Shown piece by piece: positions 33,725 to 41,235 of a stretch of 64,000 bases of DNA. A program made the position numbers and the translations under genes. Positions within the stretch are counted from its first letter, which is position 1, and every line of letters starts with the position of its first letter. The notes beneath the pieces were generated by a model that saw only the letters and a list, made by a program, of their open reading frames with translations, searched no databases and was not told the DNA's origin. Source of the stretch: Streptomyces lavendulae subsp. lavendulae (GTDB lineage Bacteria; Actinomycetota; Actinomycetes; Streptomycetales; Streptomycetaceae); the NCBI RefSeq assembly GCF_002803845.1, contig NZ_CP024985.1, forward strand, positions 3,720,001 through 3,784,000, written 5' to 3'.

Positions 33725-34744
33725 GTGAAGGCACAGAACGAGCAGCGCGCGGGTCTGCTCTACGGATTCGGCGCCTACGGGATGTGGGGGCTGGTCCCCC
33801 TCTTCTGGCCGCTGCTCAAGCCTTCCGGGGCGATCGAGATCCTGGCCCACCGCATGGTGTGGTCCCTCGCCGTGGTCGGCGTCGCGCTGATCGCGCTGCG
33901 CCGCTGGAGCTGGATGGCGGAGCTGCTGCGCCAGCCGCGCAAGCTGGCGCTGACCGCGCTGGCCGCGACCGTGATCAGCGTGAACTGGGGCCTGTACATC
34001 TGGTCGGTCAACAACGGCCACGTGGTCGAGGCCAGCCTCGGGTACTTCATCAACCCGCTGGTGACCATCGCGCTCGGCGTCCTGGTCCTCGGGGAGCGGC
34101 TGCGCCGCCCCCAGTGGGCGGCGGTCGGCATCAGCTTCGCCGCCGTACTGGTCCTGGCCATCGGGTACGGGCGCCCGCCGTGGATCTCGCTCGCGCTGGC
34201 CTCCTCCTTCGCCACGTACGGGCTGATCAAGAAGAAGCTCGGCATGGGCGGGCTGGAGTCGCTGACCGCCGAGACGGCGATGCTGTTCCTGCCCGCCCTG
34301 GGCTACCTGCTGTGGCTCGCCGCGGAGGGCCGCTCGACCTTCGCCGCACAGGGACTCGGACACTCCGCCCTGCTCGCCTCGACGGGACTGGTCACCGCGA
34401 TCCCGCTGGTCTGCTTCGGGGCGGCCGCGATCCGGGTCCCGCTGTCCACGCTGGGGCTGTTGCAGTACCTGGCGCCGGTGTTCCAGTTCGGGCTCGGGGT
34501 GCTGTACTTCCACGAGGCGATGCCGCCCGAGCGCTGGGCCGGCTTCTCCCTGGTCTGGGCCGCGCTGGTGCTGCTGAGCTGGGACGCGCTGCGCAGCTCC
34601 CGGCGCTCGCGGGCCCGGCTCGCGCAGGCCGCCGTGAACGCGGCGGCGCCCGCCGCGGCGCCCGCCGCTTCCGCCACCGGGTCCGCGGCCCCGTCCGCCG
34701 ACGCCCCCGCGGCGGGGGCGGCCCCGACCCGCGGGCCCGCATAA
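33725..34744 (+). CDS. rarD: RarD-type EamA-family transporter
   Basis: 339 residues from GTG 33725 with GGAGG close upstream. About ten membrane helices in two EamA halves. RarD signature at the N-terminus (GLLYGFGAYGMWGLVPLFWPLL, EILAHRMVWSLAVV) and VISVNWGLYIWSVNNGHVVEASLGYFINPLV. The family is named from a chloramphenicol-sensitivity locus; the true substrate is unknown. The C-terminal 45 residues are an Ala/Pro-rich tail. Monocistronic, closed by a perfect hairpin at 34769. Confidence 0.92.
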   Translation: MKAQNEQRAGLLYGFGAYGMWGLVPLFWPLLKPSGAIEILAHRMVWSLAVVGVALIALRRWSWMAELLRQPRKLALTALAATVISVNWGLYIWSVNNGHVVEASLGYFINPLVTIALGVLVLGERLRRPQWAAVGISFAAVLVLAIGYGRPPWISLALASSFATYGLIKKKLGMGGLESLTAETAMLFLPALGYLLWLAAEGRSTFAAQGLGHSALLASTGLVTAIPLVCFGAAAIRVPLSTLGLLQYLAPVFQFGLGVLYFHEAMPPERWAGFSLVWAALVLLSWDALRSSRRSRARLAQAAVNAAAPAAAPAASATGSAAPSADAPAAGAAPTRGPA

Positions 34745-34768
34745 CGGCCTTCACTTCTCTCCCCCGGT

Positions 34769-34795
34769 CCCCGGTACGAAACCTTCGTACCGGGG
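34769..34795 (+). terminator. rarD terminator
   Basis: CCCCGGTACGAA-ACC-TTCGTACCGGGG, perfect 12-bp arms, 25 bases after the stop. Confidence 0.85.
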
Positions 34796-34948
34796 ATCGT
34801 CCGTTTACCGAACTCCCTTGACCGGATCGCGGTCTTGACGGACAGTCACGCTCTCACTGAACATCAGGCTCGCACTGGCGCATCATCGTTCACCTGATCG
34901 ATACCGCACGTTCCGTCTCATCCCCATACGGAATCCCGGAGCCCCCAC

Positions 34949-36265
34949 ATGAGCCTGTCCGTCTCCCGGCGCCTGGCCGCCGCGACCGCGCTCGCGGTCG
35001 CGGGCCTGCTGGCCGCCACCTCCCCCGCCGCGCTCGCCGCGCCGACGGCCGTCGCCGCAGCGCCGACGCCGCCCGACATCCCGCTGGCCAACGTCAAGGC
35101 GCACCTGGCGCAGTTCTCCTCCATAGCCGCCGCCAACGGCGGCAACCGTGCGCACGGCCGGTCCGGCTACAAGGCCTCGATCGACTACGTGAAGGGCAAG
35201 CTGGACGCGGCCGGTTTCACCACCACGCTGCAGACCTTCACCTCCAGCGGTGCCACCGGCTACAACCTGATCGCCGACTGGCCGGGCGGCGACCCGAACT
35301 CCGTGCTGATGTCCGGCTCCCACCTGGACTCGGTGACGGCGGGCGCGGGCATCAACGACAACGGCTCCGGCTCGGCGGCCGTCCTGGAGACGGCGCTGGC
35401 CGTCTCCCGCGCGGGCCTGCAGCCCACCAAGCACCTGCGCTTCGGCTGGTGGGGCGCGGAGGAGCTGGGCCTGGTCGGCTCGAAGTACTACGTGAACAAC
35501 CTGCCGGCGGCCGAGAAGGCGAAGATCTCCGGCTACCTGAACTTCGACATGATCGGCTCGCCGAACCCGGGCTACTTCGTCTACGACGACGACCCGACCA
35601 TCGAGCAGACCTTCAAGAACTACTACGCGGGCCTCGGCATCCCCACCGAGATCGAGACCGAGGGCGACGGCCGTTCCGACCACGCCCCCTTCAAGAGCGC
35701 GGGCATCCCCGTCGGCGGCCTGTTCTCCGGCGCCGACTACACCAAGACGGCGGCGCAGGCCCAGAAGTGGGGCGGCACCTCCGGCAGGGCCTTCGACGCC
35801 TGCTACCACTCCTCCTGCGACACCACGGCGAACATCAACGACACCGCCCTGGACCGCAACGCGGACGCCATCGCCTACGCGGTCTGGAACCTCGGGGCGG
35901 CCACCCCGGTCCCGCCGGGCCCGTCCTTCGAGAACACCGCGGACGTGAACATCCCGGACTCCCCCGGCGCCGCGGTGACCTCGCCGATCAATGTCTCCGG
36001 CGTCACGGGCAACGCGCCCGCCACCACCAAGGTGGACGTCAACATCGTCCACACCTACCGCGGCGACCTGGTGATCAACCTGATCGCCCCGGACGGCACG
36101 GCGTACCTGCTGAAGAACTCCAGCTCGGACTCGGCCGCCAACGTGATCGCCACCTACACGGTGAACGCGTCCAGCGAGGTCGCCAACGGCGTCTGGAAGC
36201 TCCAGGTCAAGGACGTGGGCGCGCAGGACGTCGGCTACATCAACAGCTGGAAGATCACCTTCTGA
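34949..36265 (+). CDS. Secreted M28 aminopeptidase with C-terminal P domain
   Basis: 438 residues. Signal peptide of about 30 residues ending ALA-AP. The M28 catalytic domain (about 45-320) resembles S. griseus aminopeptidase: zinc ligands and catalytic residues are visible as His125 (SGSHLDSV), Asp137 (GINDNGSGS), Glu171/Glu172 (GAEELG), Asp200 (NFDMIGS) and His287 (CYHSSCDT), with Cys285-Cys290 able to form the disulfide known in this enzyme. From about 330 a proprotein-convertase P domain follows (INVSGV, VDVNIVHTYRGDLVINLIAPDGT, GYINSWKITF). It should release N-terminal, mainly hydrophobic, residues from peptides outside the cell. Zinc and calcium dependence are inferred from the family. 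Confidence 0.95.
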   Translation: MSLSVSRRLAAATALAVAGLLAATSPAALAAPTAVAAAPTPPDIPLANVKAHLAQFSSIAAANGGNRAHGRSGYKASIDYVKGKLDAAGFTTTLQTFTSSGATGYNLIADWPGGDPNSVLMSGSHLDSVTAGAGINDNGSGSAAVLETALAVSRAGLQPTKHLRFGWWGAEELGLVGSKYYVNNLPAAEKAKISGYLNFDMIGSPNPGYFVYDDDPTIEQTFKNYYAGLGIPTEIETEGDGRSDHAPFKSAGIPVGGLFSGADYTKTAAQAQKWGGTSGRAFDACYHSSCDTTANINDTALDRNADAIAYAVWNLGAATPVPPGPSFENTADVNIPDSPGAAVTSPINVSGVTGNAPATTKVDVNIVHTYRGDLVINLIAPDGTAYLLKNSSSDSAANVIATYTVNASSEVANGVWKLQVKDVGAQDVGYINSWKITF

Positions 36266-36287
36266 ACGGTCTGGTCCTCCAGGGCCT

Positions 36288-36315
36288 CCGGCACGGTCCG
36301 ACCGGACCGTGCCGG
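36288..36315. terminator. Hairpin after the aminopeptidase, shared with the convergent gene
   Basis: CCGGCACGGTCCG-AC-CGGACCGTGCCGG, perfect 13-bp arms, between the convergent genes ending at 36265 and 36321. Confidence 0.85.
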
Positions 36316-36320
36316 TGGTG

Positions 36321-36737
36321 CTACGCGTCCTCGGCGGCCGGTCGCAGCGAGGCGGGCAGGGGGTCCTGGATGCGGGCGCGCAGTTCCTCCGCGACCGCCC
36401 CGATGTCCACCCGGCCCAGCTTCGCGGCCTCCACCAGGTCGCCCAGTTCCTCCGGCGAGGGCAGCTGCTTGGCCCCGGCCACCCGCAGGTACGAGCGGGT
36501 GGCGGCGGCCGCGTAGAACTCGTTCATCGGGGATTCCAGCGCGGGGCACACGGCGAGGGTGTGCAGGAACGCGGCGGCCCGCCAGGCCGTGTCGGGAGCG
36601 GGCTGCTCGGGCACCAGCACCAGGTCGTTCTGGTGCCGGGCGACGGCCGCGGCGACCCCGGAGGGGTCCCACACGGCGGGATCCGACGGCAGATGGTGGG
36701 CCAGGGCCGTCCAGGCCCACTCCATGGTGATCTTCAA
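36321..36737 (-). CDS. Doc/Fic-like toxin-component homologue (function uncertain)
   Basis: 138 residues from TTG 36737, preferred because AGGAG lies about ten bases upstream and it overlaps the antitoxin stop by four bases; ATG 36725 is the alternative. The segments AAVARHQND, WRAAAFLHTLAVCPALESPMNEFYAAAATRSYLRVAG and DLVEAAKLGRVDI resemble the small Streptomyces proteins annotated as Fic/Doc toxin components. The canonical Fic motif HPFxxGN is not present, so AMP-transferase or kinase activity is doubtful. Its place behind a ribbon-helix-helix gene supports a toxin-antitoxin-type pair. Confidence 0.6.
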   Translation of the reverse strand: MKITMEWAWTALAHHLPSDPAVWDPSGVAAAVARHQNDLVLVPEQPAPDTAWRAAAFLHTLAVCPALESPMNEFYAAAATRSYLRVAGAKQLPSPEELGDLVEAAKLGRVDIGAVAEELRARIQDPLPASLRPAAEDA

Positions 36738-36937
36738 TTGCCGAACCGCTCCTGGAAATAGCCCCAGTGGTCGGCGAACTCCTCTATGCCGGACAGGAAG
36801 GTCTTCCGGTCCTCGTCGAGTTCGCGCTCGGTGACCTCGGTGATCAGCGCGGTCACCGTCGTCCCCAGCGCCGCCGCGCGCGCCTTGAGGCGCTCGTGGA
36901 ACTCTTCGTCCAGGCGGATGGTGACGTGTCTCGACAT
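36734..36937 (-). CDS. Ribbon-helix-helix antitoxin-like DNA-binding protein
   Basis: 67 residues from ATG 36937 (MSRHVTIRLDEEFHERLKAR). The N-terminus is a typical CopG/Arc ribbon-helix-helix: strand HVTIRLDEEFH, helices ERLKARAAALGTTVTALITEVTER. The C-terminal part (FADHWGYFQERFGN) would be the toxin-neutralising segment. A longer in-frame start at 37003 lies inside the upstream terminator and is unlikely. It probably represses its own promoter and pairs with the following gene through a four-base overlap. Confidence 0.8.
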   Translation of the reverse strand: MSRHVTIRLDEEFHERLKARAAALGTTVTALITEVTERELDEDRKTFLSGIEEFADHWGYFQERFGN

Positions 36938-36987
36938 GGCGTTCACGGTACAGCGGCCGTGCTGTACGCAGGAGCGGAACAGGACAA

Positions 36988-37019
36988 GGGTGGCCGGGGA
37001 CACACGTCCCCGGCCACCC
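36988..37019 (-). terminator. Terminator of the LolA-like gene
   Basis: GGGTGGCCGGGGAC-ACAC-GTCCCCGGCCACCC, perfect 14-bp arms, 16 bases after the stop. Confidence 0.87.
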
Positions 37020-37034
37020 CCGTCGGTGGTGCGA

Positions 37035-38267
37035 CTACTTGGCGGAGTCCGCCGTCTTGACCAGCTGGTCCTTGGTGACCGCGCCGACGTAGACCTTGCC
37101 GTCGTCGGTGATCAGCGCGTTGACCAGGCGGGTGGAGAAGATCCGGCCCTCGCCGAACTTCCCGGTGACCTTGTCCCCGAGGGAGTTCAGGAACTGCTTG
37201 GCCTCCTTCGGCGCGTTCTTGTCCTTCTCGATGTCGGAGAGGCTCTTGCCGGCGCCGGTGTCGATGCGCGCGACCGTCGCCCAGCCCTCGCCGAGGACCT
37301 TCACGTCGCCCTTGCCGCCCTTGCCGTCCGCCCCGCCGGTCAGCGCGTCCAGACCGGGGATGGACTCCAGCGGCCCGAACTCCTTGCCGTGCTCCCCGCC
37401 CTTCCCGGCGGCCTTGTCCGCGCCCTCGGTCACCTTGGCGCCCTTGGGCGGGGTGAAGGAGAAGGCGTCGGCGCCCGGCTTGGCGAAGTCGACCTGGGTG
37501 AAGCCCGCCTCGGCGATCGGCTTGCCGCCCTGGCTGGAGAGCAGCTGGACGCGCAGCGGCACTCCGTTCTTGGCGTCGACGGCGATCCGGACCGAGCCGA
37601 CGGTGGAGCCGCTCTGCTTGGGCTTCAGGACGAGCTGGTAGGCGTCGCGGCCGGCGACCTGCGCGGTGTCGCCCACGGCGATGTCGGTGGTCGGTCCGGC
37701 CTGCTTGAGCAGGTCCTGGGCCAGCTGCTGCGGCGAGGCCGCGAGCCGGTCGGCCGTCTTCGGGTGCTCCTTGCCCTTGCCGGCGTCCTTACCGGCGTCC
37801 TTGCCGTCGGCCTTGTCGTGGAAGGCCTCGTTGGACTTGGAGTCGTAGCCCCAGACGTCGGTGCCGTTGTGGACGAGGGTGTACTCGTCCTTGCCGTCCA
37901 GGAAGGTCAGCTTCTGCCGGTCCGGGCCGTCGGCCGCTACGCGGAAGGTGTGGGTGCCGTTGGCCAGCTGCGCGACCTTGTCCTGCGGGTCGGCCGAGCC
38001 GCCCGCGACCCCGCCGCCGCCGAGCAGGCCGGAGGCGAGGGTGGGCAGCCCCAGGTCGGTGCTGAGCTTGGCCGTACCGGTGAGCTGCTGGACGTCGGAG
38101 GCGGCGACCTTCTCGATCAGCTGCTGCGCCGTCACCTTGGGCAGGTCCGGGCCGCCGGCGTTGGCGAAGGCCGGGACCATCGCCACGGTCGCCGCGGCGA
38201 CGCCCGCCACCGCTACCGGTACCGCGTACCGGGCGGCCTTGCGAGAGGTCTTCGTGTTCGCTGCCAT
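37035..38267 (-). CDS. LolA/RseB-like exported lipoprotein-carrier-fold protein
   Basis: 410 residues. N-terminal Arg/Lys-rich stretch then a hydrophobic segment (YAVPVAVAGVAAATVAMVPAFANA), a signal peptide or anchor. The body has the LolA/MucB half-barrel signature: VTAQQLIEKVAASDVQQLTGT, FLDGKDEYTLVHNGTDVWGYDSKSNEAF, DAYQLVLKPKQSGSTVGSVRIAVDAKNGVPLRVQL and FTPPKGAKV. A Lys/Gly/Asp-rich linker (KDAGKDAGKGKEHPK) is inserted near residue 155. A Gram-positive has no outer membrane, so a lipid or envelope-sensing role, as proposed for actinobacterial homologues, is more likely. Monocistronic. Confidence 0.82.
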   Translation of the reverse strand: MAANTKTSRKAARYAVPVAVAGVAAATVAMVPAFANAGGPDLPKVTAQQLIEKVAASDVQQLTGTAKLSTDLGLPTLASGLLGGGGVAGGSADPQDKVAQLANGTHTFRVAADGPDRQKLTFLDGKDEYTLVHNGTDVWGYDSKSNEAFHDKADGKDAGKDAGKGKEHPKTADRLAASPQQLAQDLLKQAGPTTDIAVGDTAQVAGRDAYQLVLKPKQSGSTVGSVRIAVDAKNGVPLRVQLLSSQGGKPIAEAGFTQVDFAKPGADAFSFTPPKGAKVTEGADKAAGKGGEHGKEFGPLESIPGLDALTGGADGKGGKGDVKVLGEGWATVARIDTGAGKSLSDIEKDKNAPKEAKQFLNSLGDKVTGKFGEGRIFSTRLVNALITDDGKVYVGAVTKDQLVKTADSAK

Positions 38268-38419
38268 GTCAGTGCCCTGCCCTCTGTGTCTGTGGCGGCG
38301 ACCCCCGTGTCACCGCTCTCACCCGATCCGGTGGGGTTGATGACTCCATCTGACCAAATGGGCGGCCCCGGGGCGTCAGTCCCCGGAATCAACTGCGCGT
38401 ACGACCGTGGGATGACACG

Positions 38420-38474
38420 AAGGGGGCCCCTCACCCCGGACCCGTAGGGGTCGCGGCGGGCGAGGGGCCCCCTT
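38420..38474 (-). terminator. Terminator of the polyprenyl synthase gene
   Basis: AAGGGGGCCCCTC pairs exactly with GAGGGGCCCCCTT around a 29-base loop, 20 bases after the stop. Confidence 0.82.
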
Positions 38475-38494
38475 GCGGTGTCGGCGGGGACGGC

Positions 38495-39505
38495 TCAGCC
38501 GGCCCGGTGGACCACCGCGTCGCACAGCTCTTCCAGGGCCGACTTCGCGAAGCACTCCGGCAGCGGGGCCAGCGTGGCGCGCGCGTCCTGCGCGTACTGG
38601 ATGGTGTCGCGGCGGGCCTGCTCCAGCGCGGGGTGCACCCGCAGCCGGGCGAGGACCTCGGCGTGCCGGGCGTCGTCGCTCAGGTCCCCGTCCAGCAGCG
38701 CCACGAGCTCCAGGTCCTCCGGGCGCCCGTCCCGCTCGGCCATCTCCCGCAGCCGCAGCACGGGGAGCGTGGGGATGCCCTCGCGCAGGTCGGTGCCGGG
38801 GGTCTTGCCGGACTCGTGCGAGTCGGAGGCGATGTCGAGGACGTCGTCGGCGAGCTGGAAGGCGGTGCCGAGGCGCTCGCCGTACTGGGTCAGGATGTCG
38901 ACGACCGACTCGTCGGCCCCGGACATCAGCGCGCCGAAGCGGCCGGAGACCGCGATCAGCGAGCCGGTCTTGCCCGCGATGACGTCGAGGTAGTGCGCGA
39001 CCGGGTCGCGGCCGTCGCGCGGGCCGGCCGTCTCCAGGATCTGGCCGGTCACCAGCCGCTCGAAGGCCTCGGCCTGGATGCGTACGGCCTCGGGTCCGAG
39101 GTCGGCCAGGATGTGGGAGGCGCGGGCGAACAGGAAGTCACCCGTCAGGACCGCCACGGAGTTGCCCCAGCGGGCGTTGGCGCTCTCCACCCCGCGGCGC
39201 ACGTCCGCCTCGTCCATGACGTCGTCGTGGTAGAGCGTGGCCAGGTGGGTGAGCTCCACGACCACCGCGGACGGCACGATCCCGGGTGCGTAGGGGTCGC
39301 CGAAGCGGGAGGCGAGCATCACCAGCAGCGGCCGGAACCTCTTGCCTCCGGCGCGCACCAGATGCTGGGCGGCCTCGGTGATGAAGGGGACTTCGCTCTT
39401 GGTGGCTTCCAGCAGACCCGCCTCGACGGCGGCCAGTCCGGCCTGGACATCGGTCTCAAGAGCCTGGTCCCGCACGCTCAGTCCGAACGGCCCGACGACG
39501 GTCAC
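38495..39505 (-). CDS. Trans-polyprenyl diphosphate synthase
   Basis: 336 residues from GTG 39505. Prenyltransferase landmarks: GGKRFRPLLVM, the first Asp-rich motif in LATLYHDDVMDEAD, GNSVAVLTGDFLFARA, and the second motif FQLADDVLDIASD. The chain-length region upstream of the first motif (ELTHLATLYHDD) has small and aliphatic residues, consistent with a medium or long product (hepta- to nonaprenyl). It likely makes the side chain of menaquinone, the electron acceptor of complex I, whose operon lies about 11 kb away. Acts on the cytoplasmic side of the membrane with Mg. Product length is inferred. Confidence 0.92.
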   Translation of the reverse strand: MTVVGPFGLSVRDQALETDVQAGLAAVEAGLLEATKSEVPFITEAAQHLVRAGGKRFRPLLVMLASRFGDPYAPGIVPSAVVVELTHLATLYHDDVMDEADVRRGVESANARWGNSVAVLTGDFLFARASHILADLGPEAVRIQAEAFERLVTGQILETAGPRDGRDPVAHYLDVIAGKTGSLIAVSGRFGALMSGADESVVDILTQYGERLGTAFQLADDVLDIASDSHESGKTPGTDLREGIPTLPVLRLREMAERDGRPEDLELVALLDGDLSDDARHAEVLARLRVHPALEQARRDTIQYAQDARATLAPLPECFAKSALEELCDAVVHRAG

Positions 39506-39695
39506 GAGGGGTACTCCTGTCTGCTGACGATCACGCTGACGATCACCTGGATTGTCGATGTGTCGCTGCCATCACTCAAGCCAGCGTATCCGGTCCGTTT
39601 TCGATCACCCAGAGCGCCTGCCCGGTCGCCACGTGCGCATCGCCCGATGCGCACCGGTATGTTCTAGGAGACCCGAAACAACCGGAGAATACGTT

Positions 39696-41213
39696 TTGTC
39701 CAGAACTGTGACCGATATAGACGAACCCAGGGACCCGGAGGCGGACCAGCCGCCACCGGGCGACGACCACGCCTTCCTCGGTCACCCCAGGGGTCTCGCC
39801 ACGCTCTCCGGGCTGGAGGTCTGGGAGCGGTTCTCCTTTCTCGGCATGCAGGCCATCCTGGTCCTCTACTTCGCGGACACGGTCGCGAACGGCGGCCTGG
39901 GGATGGACCCGGCCACGGCCGCCTCCGTCTCGGCGGCCTACGGGACCATGGTCTACCTCGTCTCCGTGGCCGGCGGATGGCTCGCCGACCGGATCCTCGG
40001 TTCCTACCGCGCCGTCCTCTCCGGCGGCATCCTGATCGCCTGCGGCCACTACGCCATGGCCGTCCCCACGGCCGCCATGACCTGGGTGGGCCTCGGCCTG
40101 ATCAGCGCGGGCACCGGCCTGCTCAAGCCCAACGTGGCCAGCATGGTCGGCAAGCTGTACCGGACGGCCGACCAGCGGCGCGACGCCGGTTTCGCCCTCT
40201 ACTACATGGGCATCAACATCGGCGCCTTCGCCGGACCGCTGGTCACCGCCTGGTTCGGCGAGAACAAGGGCTGGCACTGGGGCTTCTCCGCCGCCGCCGT
40301 CGGGATGACCGCCGGGCTCGTCCAGTACGTCCTCGGGCGCCGCCATCTGGCCGGACGCAAGCACTCGGCCGAGTACGCCCTGGCCCCCGACGCGATGCGC
40401 ACCGCCGTCCGCAGGATCGCCGGCGGCTGCGTCGCCTTCGCCGCCGTCGCCACCCTGCTGGCGGTCGTCGGCTGGTTGACGATGGGCCGTTTCGTCGACC
40501 TCCTGACCCTCGTCTCGGTGATCGCCCCGGTGGTCTACTTCACGCTCATGTTCCGCAGCCCGCGCGTCAGCGCCGAGGAGCGCGGACGGCTGCGCCCGTA
40601 CGTGGTCCTCTTCCTGGCCTCGGTCGCCTTCAACTTCATCCTCTTCCAGGCGTACTCGACGATGATGCTGCTGGCCTCGACGAACGCCCGCACCGAGATC
40701 CTCGGCTTCGACTTCCCGGCGGGCTGGTACGCCTCGGCGCTCGGTGCCTTCGAGGTGCTGCTGGCCCCGGTGGTGGCCGCGCTGTGGGCCCGCATGGGCC
40801 CCCGCCAGCCGCACGCCTCCAACAAGATCGCCATCGGGGTGATCCTGGGCGGCCTGTCCTTCCTGCTGATGGTGATCCCCACCTCGGGCCACGGCGGGGA
40901 GGCCTACCGGATGGCCGCCTGGTGGATCGTCGGCTCGTACCTGCTGCTGGGGCTCGGCGACGTCCTGCTGGAGACCTCCGGCATGTCGGCCACCACCAAG
41001 CTCGCCCCCAAGGCCTACGCCAACCAGACGATGGCCCTGTGGTTCCTCTCCCTGGCGCTCGCCAACGGCATCCAGGCCCAGGTGGTCAAGGTCTACGGCA
41101 CGGTGTCCGACCCCGTGTACTTCGGCGTCAACGGCGCCATCGCGGTCGCGGTGGGCCTGGCCGTGATCGCGATGGCGCCCTGGCTGCGCCGCACGATGCA
41201 TCCCGTCCACTGA
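39696..41213 (+). CDS. POT-family proton-coupled peptide transporter
   Basis: 505 residues from TTG 39696 with GGAG about eight bases upstream. About 14 helices. POT signatures are clear: GLEVWERFSFLGMQAILVLYF (ExxERF motif with the proton-coupling residues), GGWLADRILGSYRAVLSGGILI, and FALYYMGINIGAFAGPLVTAWFGENKGWHWGFSAAAVGM (PTR2 signature 2). It imports di- and tripeptides with protons across the cytoplasmic membrane. It lies just upstream of a CocE-type hydrolase with a 22-base gap, so both may serve peptide or acyl-peptide use. Confidence 0.94.
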   Translation: MSRTVTDIDEPRDPEADQPPPGDDHAFLGHPRGLATLSGLEVWERFSFLGMQAILVLYFADTVANGGLGMDPATAASVSAAYGTMVYLVSVAGGWLADRILGSYRAVLSGGILIACGHYAMAVPTAAMTWVGLGLISAGTGLLKPNVASMVGKLYRTADQRRDAGFALYYMGINIGAFAGPLVTAWFGENKGWHWGFSAAAVGMTAGLVQYVLGRRHLAGRKHSAEYALAPDAMRTAVRRIAGGCVAFAAVATLLAVVGWLTMGRFVDLLTLVSVIAPVVYFTLMFRSPRVSAEERGRLRPYVVLFLASVAFNFILFQAYSTMMLLASTNARTEILGFDFPAGWYASALGAFEVLLAPVVAALWARMGPRQPHASNKIAIGVILGGLSFLLMVIPTSGHGGEAYRMAAWWIVGSYLLLGLGDVLLETSGMSATTKLAPKAYANQTMALWFLSLALANGIQAQVVKVYGTVSDPVYFGVNGAIAVAVGLAVIAMAPWLRRTMHPVH

Positions 41214-41235
41214 GGGGACCGGTGAACCCGCTCCG

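Noticed and set aside
36938..37003. Longer antitoxin start at 37003
   Set aside because: It would begin inside the terminator hairpin of the upstream LolA-like gene and adds residues not typical of ribbon-helix-helix proteins.
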